Positions 12,066-24,112 of a stretch of DNA of 64,000 bases are shown here, piece after piece. Made by a program: the position numbers and the translations under genes. The stretch's first letter is position 1, and each line of letters starts with the position of its first letter. The notes beneath the pieces are model-generated. The model was given only the letters and a program-made list of their open reading frames with translations, was not told the origin of the DNA and ran no database searches. Source of the DNA: Auricularia sp. M13 (Eukaryota; Basidiomycota; Agaricomycetes; Auriculariales; Auriculariaceae); contig CM073202.1 in NCBI GenBank assembly GCA_037042915.1, forward strand, positions 2,790,001 through 2,854,000. The letters are read 5' to 3'.

Positions 12066-12471
12066 GCTGCTTCCACGCGCGCGACAATGTCTGCCGAAGC
12101 CGATGCAATAAGTACGATAAAGAATGTCGAAGATGACAACTGGGACGGACCAGTGGAGCCTTGGGCATAGGTTCTTACTAGGTTTTGCGGCACTGTCTGT
12201 TCTCCCCCAATATTTCATGCCATGCGAGATCTCGTCCGATCCTGGCGGCCACATGACGGCTCTCATATCTCTGGAAAATGGATATATTGGAACGAGAGAA
12301 GGATACACGACAATGACAGCGTGAAAGTCGTAGTTCACCTGTGTGAACGTTCCCAACGATAGTGGCGATCCAACATGCAGGAGATACAAACCGAGCAGAT
12401 ACGAGTACACAATTGCGCACTAGTGATATAAAATACCGTTCCATCCTTCAGAGCCTAGGATATATAGCTTG
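12066..12471. other. Intergenic stretch downstream of GH81
   Basis: About 400 bp holding the 3' flank of the GH81 gene; only short open frames, none with recognisable domains. Confidence 0.4.
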
Positions 12472-15400
12472 TTAGGCAACGAGACGGAAGGTCGCCGCTC
12501 CAGATACTGAAGTGGCGGAATTGATGAGACCGGTCGAGCTGGAGGTGACGTACGCGTTGTTGCTCAACGCCTGGATGGTATACGTCCCCGCCGCCGCCGC
12601 CGGTCGGATGAGGAACGTCTCCCAAGTGCTGGGAGTGGCGCGGTTAGCGATCAACGGCGCGACGCCGTCGATCTCGCCAGACACGAACTGGCTGTTGAGC
12701 GTGTTCTGGATGCTCCCTCCGGCGGTCCCGCTTACAGCGGCAAGGACAAACTTCGTCGCTGCGCTGGCAGAAGTGGCGTCTGCGATGAGGGTCTGGCGCG
12801 CGGTGGGCGATGTGACGTAGCGGCCGCTCGACACCTCCTGAATGGCGAAGGTGCCTACTGGATTGGCGGCGGCGACTGCCACAAGCCGGTATTTTGAGCC
12901 AGTGCCAGTGGTAGCGCCGCTGTTGATGATGTTGCCCGAGGTCGTCTGCCAATACATATTGTTCGAGAGCGCCTGGATCAGGTATGTACCATCCGTCTGG
13001 GCTACGAACACAAACGTTTCCCAGGTACTGGCCGCTGCGCGATTGACGACCAGGACGGACTTCCCCGTGTCGTCGGCGGACACGAACAAGCCAGTGGAAA
13101 CCTGCTGCAAGGAAGACCCGCCAGACACGCCGGCCGCTAAGAAAGCCGTGGCAGACGCCTGCGGCACGTTCGCGTGCAACGTCGTGTCTTGCGGCAACAC
13201 GGAGACGAACTGGCCGGAAGCGACGTCCTGAATGTAGACGTTGCCAGTGACGGGCGACGATGGAGGCGGTGGAGTTCCCGGGTCACTCGGCGGCGTCCCA
13301 GAAGAGGGAACAAGGCGATACTTTGTGGCTGACGCGGCTGTCGTCAGGCTATTGACCAGAGCTCCGGATGACGCGGTGGCAACATAACGTCCGTTGGACC
13401 CAGCGAAGATCGTATACTAATGACGACGTGAACACGGCGTTACATTCATGAATCATGCTGCTCACCTGGTCCGTGGTACCAGAGACCGGTGATAGTTTGA
13501 AAGCCTCCCAGGTACTAGCGACGTCGCGGGCAGACACCAGCGGATTCGTACCAGTCTGGTCTGCAGTAACGAATTTGCCTGTGACGACGTTCTGTATGGT
13601 GTTGGAGCCTGGCTGCCATACGAGCTTGAAGGGGGTTCCTCCGCTTGAAGCAGTGGCAGAAGCGACGAGATTCGGAGCGGCAGCCGTGGAGACAACGTAG
13701 CGACCAGTGGAAACGTCCTGCAGCAAGAATGTGCCTACAGGAGAGTCTTGAGACGCGGTACAGATTGCCTGACCCGAAGGGTTGGGGCGAGTACTCAAAA
13801 AATACAACTGTAGAGCGCGAATGAGTCAGTGCAACGCGGAAAAACTAGAGGACCGAACCTGGTTGCTGGCCGTGTTACCACTTCCCCAACTCATCAATTG
13901 CGACGAGCGTATGGCTGCGTCCTGCGGATTGGCGTTAGAATAGGCCAAATAGATCACGCTCTTCCAGGCATCGTCGATCATGCCATCTGCGAGTTCACCG
14001 GCCGTATAGTTGATCACATTGTTCACCCAAGGCGCAACGTAGAGAGCCTCGTTAACTGGCGTGACGGGAAGAATCTGAATGGCCGCAATCTCGACTTTTT
14101 GGTCTCCCCAGAACCTGCAAAATATGAGCACGAGATGTGCAGAACATAAAAGGACGCTCACAGCCAAGCTCCAGCCTGCCAATCCTGGACATTGCCTGTT
14201 TCTATTTAGCATTCCGTGCTCCCACTAGCGCCGACAAGCGCGGCTCACCAATCGTGATGAGGTTGCGCAAGCCAGCCTCTGGGTAAGGATTGTCGCGAGC
14301 GGTCGGGCTTGCGGTCGGGTCCAGGTGCCAGTAGACCCTGGATCCTTCCTGCTCGATTGCGAGAAGAAGTCGAGCAAAGTTTCTCAAGTCGGTGTTGTTG
14401 GTGGCTACCGCGTATAGAAGCGCGCCATAGTAGCCATTGATACCCTACGCCGCAGGTCATTAATGTGGCTTCTGCCCGTGAATGGCATGACGCACCTCGC
14501 TGCTCGATTCTTCGTCTCGAGAACCTGCACCTCCAGCGACACCCGACGCTGAGAAAGTGTGAGGTCGAATTTACAGCACACGGGATAACACGCACCCCAA
14601 GAATGGCCGGCGAACCAATCCATATGACGAACGACAGTGAAATATGGATCTTGCGGTGAAGGGTTCACGATGTCGCGCGCGAACCACTGCAGCATGTCTC
14701 CATTGGTACTCGTTCCACGCGCCGGCTTCACTGTCAACCAAGACGGGTCGAACTTCGCGATAACGGCAGACGCGGCGAGGAAATATCCACTGAGGAGAGA
14801 CGAATGAGTACGAATTTGCAGTGCGCCAGAGATTCATGCGCACTAATGAAAGTGGTGGTCGTTGTAAAATCCGTTGCCTGAGGCAATGTCAGACAGTGTA
14901 CGACGAGAAGCAGTCGACAGGACAAACCGAAGTCGGGACCGGGATCGGCAGCGGCCAACTTGTCGATGACACCGCCCCAGCCTGTCTCATATGCTGCGGT
15001 AGCAGTGGTCGAGGTCGTGTCGGTCTGGCGCGCATAATTAATGTTCAACTGTCGGCGTGTCACCTGTGGATACACACCCAGAAGTTATAAGCAGCCTTCA
15101 ACCAAGTAACGACGGTGTTGCGGAGGTCGGTGCGACCGATCTGATCCGCGATGAGGCTAGTCAACCGAAGAATTAGCCTACGTGACGGCCGTTCAGCAAA
15201 CCAGAACGTACGCCAATCGAGAAACAGCGGCGACTCTGCCGCCCCAGTTGTAGAACTCTAAAAGAAGGAGGTCGAACAACGTCAGCGTGAGATCGGAAGC
15301 AGAACGTCAGCAACTGTACCGTTCGGAATTGGTGGGTCGCCGAGATTGGCAACCTCGAATTCCAGTGTTCGTGTGAGCTGCGACGTGCACGACGAGTGGA

Positions 15401-16734
15401 TCGCGCGCGGGGCGTTGAAGTCGATGGTGGTGAGAGCATATGGGAGCCGCCACACGTTGCCAACGTTACCGTACATCCAGCCTTTCGTGGTCAAATAACC
15501 GATGGCCGACGTGGCGAGGAAGTTTGGATTCTGAAGTCTCAGCCTAACAGCAAGCGTCAGCGCCATCGCCGGCGGTTATGCGGACGCACCTGTGATGAGG
15601 CCAGGTCAGCATGAGAAGATTGGCAGCGTTGCCGGTGACAGTCCAGGTAAAGCTGAGCGTCGCAGTGTCCCCGCTGAAGGTATAGTCCGTGGTCACAGCT
15701 GTGGGGTAATTGGCGACGTAGGTGTCCAAAGTCGTCTGGTGTGCGGGATCGTTCAGTTTAGCCATCCTGAGAACACCAGTGAATATAGCGCCAGCGCGAA
15801 GCGCCGTGGAGGATGCCGAAAGAGAGATCGCTCCATTCAAGGAGTAGATGAGATAGGTGCCGATGGCGGAAACGACAGTGAACTTTGTCCCAGAGACGGT
15901 GGCTAATAGAAATGAGCACTATGTTTCCAAGTCAAGTGGCTGTTTATACGCACGTCCCGTCGTCCCAGAGACTGCAACACCGTTAATAGAAGTGATGTTG
16001 CCGCCGCGCGAGATGAGAAGTGGTGTGGCAGACGAGTACTGAAGCGTGATGTACGGACTGCCTGGCACCAGTGCACTTGTGAGAGTGCCCGTCCCATTGC
16101 GCTGGAAGTATTGAACGGTGACACTGTGCTCATCCTTTAAGGGAAAATTAAACATGAACCATTCTAGCGTGGAAGTAACGCACCCAACGCAAGGCCTTGT
16201 GATCGGCAGCGCCCCCAGCGTGCTCGACGAAGCTAGCTCCCCAGTCCAACTGTGTTGGCTGATGAATGGATACGCCGTCGAAGTCTATGAGACCGTCTCA
16301 GGCTGTTGTATCCGTTTGAAAGGAGCGGAGACGGACCTCTCTTCGTGGACACTCCGAACTGTATGGGTGTCAGTATTGTCATGCAACATCGTGCCCGAAA
16401 CGTTGCGCACTTGAATCGCAGTGTTGGACAGGGAAGACTCGTACGGGAACGGACCAGCGACAACTCTGGACGTGGCGGTATAAGAGGCAGACACTTGCAT
16501 GACTGCGAGCACGACTCACGCGTCCTGTGTGGGCGGCGCGCCGTATCCCACCCACCACGTATCCGTCGGAAACGGCGGTTTGAAGTCCTGGAAGAAGGTC
16601 CCTGGAGGCGCGGCGTTCGCGATTTGACCTCCAGCGAGGACAGGACGTGAGGTGCCAATGGGTCCAAAGGCAGCACTCGCGGCAAGCGCGCACGATAGTG
16701 CGCCGACGAGGGATGAGCGGACGCGGGCGACCAT
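12472..16734 (-). CDS. Secreted GH81 endo-1,3-beta-glucanase with C-terminal fascin-like beta-trefoil region
   Basis: Cleaves internal beta-1,3-glucan bonds, as in fungal cell walls. The start at 16734 gives a signal peptide (MVARVRSSLVGALSCALAAS); exon 1 (16520-16734) continues to the family N-terminus FFQDFKPPFPTDTWWVGYG. Following exons give VVAGPFPYESSLSNTAIQ, then FDGVSIHQPTQLDWGASFVE, QYFQRNGTGTLTSALVPGSP, NGFYNDHHFHYGYFLAASAV, HMDWFAGHSW, and GSRDEESSSEGINGYYGALL, which carries the catalytic glutamates of GH81. Many short introns interrupt the gene; frames close at each junction I checked. After the catalytic domain, about 13.8-12.47 kb encodes several repeats of the form GTYTIQALSNNAYV and STGRYV, typical of beta-trefoil (fascin/ricin-like) folds, with a Pro/Ser linker (GTPPSDPGTPPPPSSP). 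The accessory part may bind glycans. Function is confident; exact exon edges in the middle are not all fixed. Confidence 0.88.
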
Positions 16735-19576
16735 CGCAGCTGGGGTCCGGAGATGGGTAAACTGGCTTCGCGCAACGGCACATCGGTGTGGCGGCACCGT
16801 TTTTATGTATGTTGCGTGTCGCGCGGGCGCGCGCGGGAAGAATCACCGAGGTCACCAGGGAAGCCATGCGTGTGTGTCCCCGTGCGTTTCAATGCACGCC
16901 TGATGCAGATGGGCGATCCCAGATAGCTTGCATCGTCAGCGTTGGAACGCAAACCAAGGGTGCGCGGCTGCTGGCCGGTGGCGGCAGAATGACAAGTCTG
17001 GAACTGTCACATGAGGGGCCCAGTGAGCTTGCAGCGCTCTTTCCGGGCGTTGAGCACAGAGCAGAACACCGGGATGGTTGACATTCGCCGTCGTCACGAG
17101 ATCTCGAGATCGCGTGCCACAGAAGCCCAACCAGCTCGCACAAATCAGGCCGCCACGCACAAGTACTGGTGACCAAAATGTCGCCTTACGACTGAATATC
17201 TGCGACCAGTGAAGGTGGAGCGGATGGCAAAAGCGCATTCAAAAGGCAGAACGTGGTCGAATTGCGGCCACGAAGACGGCGGGATGGCTGTGCTTCGAGG
17301 CTCCGGCCCTGAAGGGCGGTAGCAACCCGACTGAGTGAGCAGAATGCACATTGAGTGGGACGTCATGCGCCAGCGGGAATAGCAACGTGCCACTGAATGC
17401 GCTGGCGTTGAAGCAGAAGGCCCGTGGCCCACCGGGTCCACAAGCTCCGACTCCCGGCGCATCGGACACATGGTCGAAAGCCAATCTGGTCTTGCAACCA
17501 TCTTCAATTTGTCTTGCGGCTTGATTCAGTCACGGCCAGGGGAGACCAGGGGGAGCAATCAATGATATTCAGCCAAAATAGGCAAGATTCCCGGATAATA
17601 CGATGAACGACGACAGCGACATCCTCAGGCGGTCTCATTTGTCGCATGAGTCAAAGGGACGCCTCTCTGACGCCATAGTAAGAAAAGATTGGCGAATGTC
17701 CCAAATCGATGCACTGAGGTCCGTGTGACCCATCCACCTGTCCTTGACCTGTCCCTTTGACGGCGCAGAAAGACTCAGTTGGCGGCATGTGAAGAGGTGG
17801 CCTGGATGACCTCACATGTGATTCCTTGTCGAGCTAGACAGACGTGGATGGCTTGTCTGCGGCCATGAGACATAGCCGGCGAATGTCAAGTCTGGAATCG
17901 GGCGCTTTCGGCCAGCAAACACCTCCCAAAGGATCCAACGACGAGGTGAGCCTTGAGGTATTGCCCATTTTAAGAACACGTTTATTTTTTTAGATGCAAA
18001 GTCGTCGTCATGCCAGGAACCTGAGCAAAGCGTCGATGAGCCCTCGATCGCCTCTAATCGTGGAATGTGGTCGACTCAACTCGCACGCCAGTGACCAAAT
18101 TACACAGGCTCTTGACCGTTGGCATGTCGATGATCTATTCTCAGCGGCGGACCTACTCGGCTCAGTTCGAGTGACGTCGTAGAGAGAAAATTGCGCAGAG
18201 TACGTTTGACGAATTTACGCTGCTGTTCCCGAACCGAAGATAGTTGCTCCCACCAGGCGTCGGGCCATCTTCAAAGTCAGGCGAGGTGACGCACCGCGAC
18301 GCTGTTCGATATGGAACGGTGCGCTTTCATGTCTTCACAGACATGGCGACCATTATACCCTGACAATTAGAAACTGGGGGCCATGCCCAACGGCAATGTC
18401 GCGAACCAAAGCTGACAGCCTGAGCGTGCAAGATAAGCTCTTCAGGATGCCAATGCCGTCCAATGCGACCTCACCGTGACGCCTTCTTCGGCAAGAACAC
18501 TGACATCGGCGTGGACGGCACGACGTGCGCCCATGCCCATGCCCAAGCCCTGGTCGATAAGACGTCCTACTACTGACGAGGACAGCGCCTATACCATCAT
18601 CATTCACTCACTAGAGACATTGCCTTCGTCATGCCGCAGTTGACAGAGACCTAGTCAAGGACTCTCGCAGATCATTGACGATCTCGGTGCAGCGGCAGAC
18701 GAACAACGGCGAGGGACAATTCAACTACTTATGACTCCGTGCGGCTCCCACGGTCTATACAACGGTGAATCTGGGCGTGAGTTGCCGTTACGCACGCCTA
18801 TTGTAAGCAGATACGTGATTGCTACACAGGAAAGTGGCTGGTGTGTTGTCTGGGAAGCTGAGAAACCCGGCCGCAGTGCCTGCCATCCAGCCCCGGCTCC
18901 GAGTGCGAGTAGATCGACTTGTTGACCGCGAAGTCCGAGATCAAATCCCAGGCATTACCCCGGTTCCAGCCAGAGAAGATGAGTGAGACCACAGGAGATC
19001 CGTCTTTAAAGTAACATGGAGCATCCTCTGCTTGGGTGATATGTCGTTGTGCATAGGTTTCATACTGCCACTCGCTTTTAGCAGTCAACCAGAGGACTAT
19101 GTAGTCAGGGGCGCAAGGTTTTGAAAGTTGACTTTTGCATGATATTGCCGCTGCGTAGCAGGTTACGCAGGAGAGTCCGGCACGATGAAACGGTGGAGAA
19201 TCAGGCCTGGGCTAAAACCGTAGGCTGACGACGTTCTCGCACAATGAAGGACCCTGAGCATCAGCAGTAAATGGGATGCAATCAAGTGACCAGCGCGGCC
19301 GACCTATTCGCTTCGCGGCCTGCGCAGATTCATGGAGGCAGCGGAGAGCCGGGTTGCAAGCATCGGCGCAAGCAGCAGCGCAGGCTACACAGTTGACACG
19401 CAACCCGGATAACCTCTAGTATCAAAGGCTGTATCAATTTTTCCGATAACCAGAAAGAGCCAGGCTTCCAGCCGTCAGCAGGAAGAAAAATCCGAGAATG
19501 AAAACGGGAGCAACGAGATCAAGCTCCGCACTAGCTCCGCTCATCCTTTGTCGTACGCCACCCTCCACTATTTGAG
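16735..19576. other. 2.8 kb gene-poor stretch
   Basis: Upstream of GH81 and of the plus-strand F-box gene, so it carries both promoters. One reverse-strand open frame at 18822-19088 (containing EDAPCYFKDGSPVVSLIFSG) looks protein-like but has no partner exons that I could connect; it may be a gene remnant. Nothing else is supported. Confidence 0.4.
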
Positions 19577-21248
19577 ATGCTATACTCTATGCCCCACCCT
19601 GAATTTCGACAGAAGCTCGAGGGTGATTTAAAAACTAGCGTACGAGCGCTAGGAACTTGCCTTACATCGACTACGTGCGTTATGCCTGGGATACGTTCCG
19701 CGTGGACATTGACTCTGGCTTTTCATTTAAATTTGCGTCAGTGCGGACGAATACGTGCGTGCCCGCGATGAAATCTACGAGACGGTGGCTTGGGTACTGC
19801 AGCCTATTTCCCAGCAGTTGAACCAGCGGTCCAAAGTGAATCAGCTGCCCAAAGAGCTCTTTCACTTCATTGTCTCCTTCTTGTCGCCCAGGGACTTGTA
19901 CGCGTCTGCTCTCGTATGCCGTAGCTGGAGGAACATGCTGCTGGCCACTCCTGCTCTCTGGACCCGTATCTGTCTCATCCAGCGTACTGCCCATCGTTCA
20001 AAGTCCCTGGCGGCACTACTAGATCTCTTGCTTTCGAGGAGCTGTGGGCTTCCTCTCCAACTCGAGTTTCAATCCTTCGTAATCGAAGATCACGCGGACA
20101 AGGCTGTCTATGGCTGTTTTGCAGACGGGTTGATCGCTCACATGGGCCGCGTCAAAGAGCTCTCCTTGGTCGTTCCTCTGCCAACGGAGGATGCCATTTA
20201 CGAACGCATTTTGACAACTGCAGCACCGTGTCTAGAATGCTTCAGGCTTACTCTGACTACGGATCGCATGATGCGACTACCGAGCTCCTTGTTTCCCGGC
20301 GCGACTCGCCTGCGCCACGTCTCGCTGATCGGGCCGTACCTACCAGTAGAGCACTGCCCAACTCTGCAACCCGTAACTCATCTCTTGTACGACCCAAGCG
20401 ACATCGAAGACGAAGACATCGGGCGCATCCGCGATCTCTTTCCCGCGCTGCGGAGTCTGACGCTGCTCGGCGTCGACTGCCAAAACCACGACGGCGCGGA
20501 GACGTGTCTCGCAGCCCTCGACACCCTGCGCCTGCCCAACATCCACCGCATCTACTCGGTCATCGCGTGCTTCCCCAACGCGCGGTCCTTCTGTCTGAGC
20601 TCGGCGCTGGGCATGCACAGCGAGCAGGCGCTGCAGATGCTCCTGGCGGCGCAAAAGATCACATCGCTCGACCTGTCCTGGCGCCCATGCTACATGGACG
20701 TCGCCCGTGTCCCACTAAAAGGGAAACACCGCCGCCTAGCCCTCAGGCTGAACGGCGTCGAGGTCGCCGTGGACCTGTCGCCCGCGGAGGTGGCGACCGC
20801 CCTGCGCACCTGCGCGCCCCCGCTCGGCCCGCACCTCCGCAGCCTCGCGATTCCCGACGACATCTTCTGCATCCTCATGGAGACGATGCTCGCGCACCTG
20901 CGCACCGTGACGATATACGTCTCCCGCGCGGACGAGTGGCCCGGGGGGCTGCTCGAGGAGGTGCCGACAAACCTGTTGCAGGCAACGTCGCTGTGTCTCG
21001 TGCTTCAGCGGGACGCGCGGGGACTCCGTCTGTCGCTGATTGCGGAATTGGTCGACAAGTTCTTCGAGCTGCGAAAGTTGCGCAAACTCGTACTCTGTGG
21101 GGCGTACGGCGGAACGCGAAGCCCCGCCTACCGGAGCCTGCGCCGCCACTTGCCATCGCATGTCGACATCGTATTGCAGCCGCGGCCTGCGGACGACTTT
21201 GAGCCCTGGGTATGGACCTTTCCCGAGGCGGACGCCATTCATATCTAG
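19577..21248 (+). CDS. F-box protein with leucine-rich C-terminal region, 534 aa
   Basis: F-box proteins bind Skp1 and select substrates for SCF ubiquitin ligases. The main exon (19742-21248) contains the F-box at about residues 60-105 (QLPKELFHFIVSFLSPRDLY, then CRSWRNMLLATPALWTRI). It has no usable ATG of its own; a first exon 19577-19674 beginning MLYSMPHPEFRQKL joins through a GTGCGT donor and GTCAG acceptor in the right phase (98 + 1507 = 1605 nt). A start at the second Met (19589) is also possible. Downstream residues form irregular leucine-rich repeats (LRSLTLLGVDC, LDTLRLPNIHRI) typical of fungal F-box proteins. It is convergent with another F-box gene 110 bp away. The substrate is unknown. 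Confidence 0.8.
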
Positions 21249-21357
21249 GCGCGGCTGGGCTAGTCGGGAACTGATGGACGGAGAGGAATTCCTGAGGAAT
21301 GTACGGTACATCACATATTGTAGCATATACAGCACATCTGGATTAATCATCGCTACG

Positions 21358-22305
21358 CTAGACATCCGAACTCGATTCATCTGCAGAGGTATCCTGAACG
21401 TCCCAAACGCCCCGCCCTGCCAACCAATCGCGCTCCCACAAATCCACATACCCATCTTGCGTCTCGCGCCGATCGTCCAGCAATTGCACACGGCGGTCCA
21501 CCCTGCTAAACTCCCTGACGAGCCGCACATTCTCCTCCAGCAGGTCCGGCTCGTCGCGGAGGTTCGTTACGTCCACAACGAGCATCTGCAGCCGCGAGCC
21601 GAGCGCGACCTCGAGCGCGGGCCGGAGCGACTGCGGGAGACACCCGTTCTGCTTCAGGCCCCGCACGTTGGGCGTCCAGCCGCACTCGTGCAGCGCGAGC
21701 GCGAGGTGCGTCAGCGCGGGCAGCGCGCCGAGGATGGCGCGCATGCGCTCCGCCGCGCCGACGCCCTGTGTGGGCGCGATCAGGGGAAACATCCCGAGGA
21801 CGCGCGCGGCGCCCGCAAGCGCCGCCGCGTCCTCGAGCTGGAACTCCAGCAGCGCGTCCCGGAAGTGCACCTCGCGCGGGCGGAACGCGCAGGCAGGCGA
21901 CTCGGACGGGCAGAACTGGCGGTACACGACGACCTGCGCGCAGATGGCGACGATGGCGGACGGGTCGAAGGCCGCGAAGAGCGCGTCGGGCATGGGCGCG
22001 TAGGAGCGGTAGCCGCCCAGCAGGAAGACGCGGCGGACGTCGCGCAGCCATTGGCGGTTTGTACTACGGGCGGCGATCTGCTCGAACTTGTCGCGGTTTT
22101 GGCTGGTGATGACCAGCGTGTGGTAGAGAATAGGTCGCACAAGGTGGCATACCGACGCCGATACCAGACAGAGTGAAGCCGTCCAGCGCAGTTGGCCGGA
22201 TTCGACACCGGAGAGCGCTGCGTGTCGCAGGATTGCATGCACGAGTTCAAGAGGCAGGTCGATGAACGAGCCCGCTTGGTCCTGGACCTCTGGTGTTGTG
22301 GGCAT
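21358..22305 (-). CDS. F-box-like protein, about 315 aa
   Basis: A single open exon. The likely start is the ATG at 22305 (MPTTPEVQDQAGSFIDLPLE), immediately before the F-box-like helix pair (IDLPLELVHAILRHAALSG, then CLVSASVCHLVRPILYHTLV). An in-frame Met at 22449 would add 48 residues without domain content. The remainder resembles fungal F-box/LRR proteins (LGALPALTHLALALHECGW, LGSRLQMLVVDVTNL) and ends in an acidic Ser/Asp tail (DTSADESSSDV). It probably acts as an SCF receptor subunit. The gene is convergent with the upstream F-box gene; the two are dissimilar enough not to be a recent duplication. Confidence 0.72.
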   Translation of the reverse strand: MPTTPEVQDQAGSFIDLPLELVHAILRHAALSGVESGQLRWTASLCLVSASVCHLVRPILYHTLVITSQNRDKFEQIAARSTNRQWLRDVRRVFLLGGYRSYAPMPDALFAAFDPSAIVAICAQVVVYRQFCPSESPACAFRPREVHFRDALLEFQLEDAAALAGAARVLGMFPLIAPTQGVGAAERMRAILGALPALTHLALALHECGWTPNVRGLKQNGCLPQSLRPALEVALGSRLQMLVVDVTNLRDEPDLLEENVRLVREFSRVDRRVQLLDDRRETQDGYVDLWERDWLAGRGVWDVQDTSADESSSDV

Positions 22306-22688
22306 CGTGCTACAGTAGTGGTAAGTTAAGTGGAAAGCAGAAAGAAGGAAGGAAGCGGAGTTTTCACGTAGCTGATGGATAATATGATCCTCTCTGAGTC
22401 TAACGAACTGCGCAATATCGATTAGCTTTCTCCGGACTGCGGGATGCATGAGTGCTTACATATAGGTAATCACTGCAATAAGTAGGCGTGCCCATTCCGC
22501 AGTCCGGTGAAAAAGGTCAAAGATCATTGCAGTTCAACCGGGTGGAGAGGCTTTACTGTAAAGTTCGAAATCATCAAAATAGTGGAGGGAATCATCCGCA
22601 AAGTACAGTACAGTATAGGAAGATGGGGGACGGGGTGTTGAATGACGAGTGCAAGGTCCGGGATGGGGGTTTGGTATTTGGAGCTTTG
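22306..22688. other. Promoter-side spacer between the F-box-like gene and the TIR element
   Basis: About 380 bp upstream of the minus-strand F-box-like gene. No gene seen. Confidence 0.4.
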
Positions 22689-22712
22689 CATCAGCAAAGT
22701 TGGTTTTTGCTC
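22689..22712 (+). repeat. Left terminal inverted repeat
   Basis: Begins CATCAGC, then AAAGTTGG, a T run, and ends GCTC; pairs with 23814-23837. Confidence 0.7.
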
Positions 22713-23813
22713 GAGCTGGCTCGGGCTGGCTTTCCCATGCTCAAGGCATTTGAGCAAGTTTGAGCTCCTCCGTCGAGTAAGAGCTCCTTGGGAAACGGTA
22801 AGAAGCAAGCCGGAGCTCAGCAATCCTGGCCGAGCTTCGTCGAGCTCCACCAAGCACGATCAAGCTTGCCAAACGGCTCAAGCCGGTCAAGCTCCTCAAG
22901 CAGCTCAAGCACCTGGTCTCGCTGTGAAAGGTCGTACGATTTTTTTAACCTCGAAAGGTCGCTGGCGGGTGATTCCTGCAGCGCGGTGTGCGGTCGCCGA
23001 AATTCACTAAGTCTCTTCCTTCTCCCAACATCTGCTGCCCGGTTCTTTGCACTGGCGCCGCGCCGGCCTCCCCTCTCCCGCAGTGCTTATATGGGACTTG
23101 AACACTGGCTCTAGATTATGGCTGTACGGGACTTGCTCTACTCTGGGGACTCTGTCTTGGGCTCTTAGCTGCAGTGGCTGTTCTCTGTGGTCTACTCTGT
23201 GCTCGGTGGTCTGCTGTGTTGTCTGCTATCTGTCCCGGCTTCTGCGCTGTGCTCTAGATCTGCTCCGCTGGTGCTTTACTAACCCTTCCGTCGTCTATAG
23301 GTGTCACAACTCACGATGCAAAGGTGCGGGCGCTCAGCTGCGCAGTTTGCACGTCACTGACTGCAGTGCTTATTTAGGCTGTGCACGCCGTCGTACACTC
23401 GCGTCGGTTCCCAGACCGCTTGTAGGTCCAGCTTCTCACCTTTCCAGCGTCCTTGCCTTGCCAGCTTGTATATACTATAATCGTGAAGCATAATCTGAAC
23501 CACTGAATTCTAAACTATGATTTCTACTGCATTATGGCCTGGAGAACAAATAACGGGGCCCAATGAATCAATGAATCAGAAATGACCGCGAGGAGAGGCC
23601 GGAGACGCGCGAGCTCACGAAGCTTTGATTGTTTGTCAAGCTCGGCCGAGCTCGGCTGAGCTCGTCAAGCTGCTCAAGCACTCAAGCTCGTCAAGCTCGG
23701 CAAAGCTTGAGACGCTTGACGAGCTCGCCCGAACAAAATTAGGCGGACCTTTTGTGTACGAGCTTGAGTCGCTTGAGTGCTCACGAGGCTCGACGAGGCT
23801 TGACGAGCCTCGT

Positions 23814-23837
23814 GAGCAAAAACCAACTTGGCTGATG
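23814..23837 (-). repeat. Right terminal inverted repeat
   Basis: Reads GAGC, an A run, CCAACTTGGC, TGATG on the plus strand: the reverse complement of the left end with a single mismatch. Confidence 0.7.
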
Positions 23838-24112
23838 TGGGGCGGCTGCGAGGGGCGTGCGGCGGATGCGTCGAGTTCGGATGGCTAGTCTAAGTGCATG
23901 GTTCGCGCAGAGGACGTCCTCGCAATTCGGCCAGATCAGAATTGCGACTGCTACAGACCAGTGAACACGATTTTAAGTTTGATTTCCTTCTGCATAAGCC
24001 GTATCCTATCCTACACTGCTTCGAAAATTCAGCATTTTCGCGCGTGATTCGAGCTGGGTTGCACGCACCGCACAATGGGTATGTATGTATCCTCGTCCCA
24101 ACCGAGCGAAGC

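Larger units (their letters stand above)
22689..23837. mobile_element. Candidate non-autonomous DNA transposon, 1.15 kb, 24-bp terminal inverted repeats
   Basis: The left end (22689-22712) starts CATCAGCAAAGTTGG and the right end (23814-23837) is its reverse complement with one mismatch in 24. Inside each end lies a 200-bp zone packed with short palindrome-like words in both orientations (GAGCTTG/CAAGCTC, GAGCTCGTC, GAGGCTCG), as in elements whose transposase binds subterminal motifs. The interior shows no transposase, so any mobility would depend on an enzyme made elsewhere. I could not see a clear target-site duplication outside the ends, so the exact termini are uncertain. Confidence 0.6.

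Noticed and set aside
20228-21202. 324-codon open frame overlapping the F-box gene
   Set aside because: A different frame of the same strand, Arg/Pro/Ala-rich; the F-box frame carries the domain and leucine repeats.
22680-23845. Target-site duplication for the 1.15 kb TIR element
   Set aside because: Sequences just outside the inverted ends (GAGCTTTG and TGGGGCGG) do not match.
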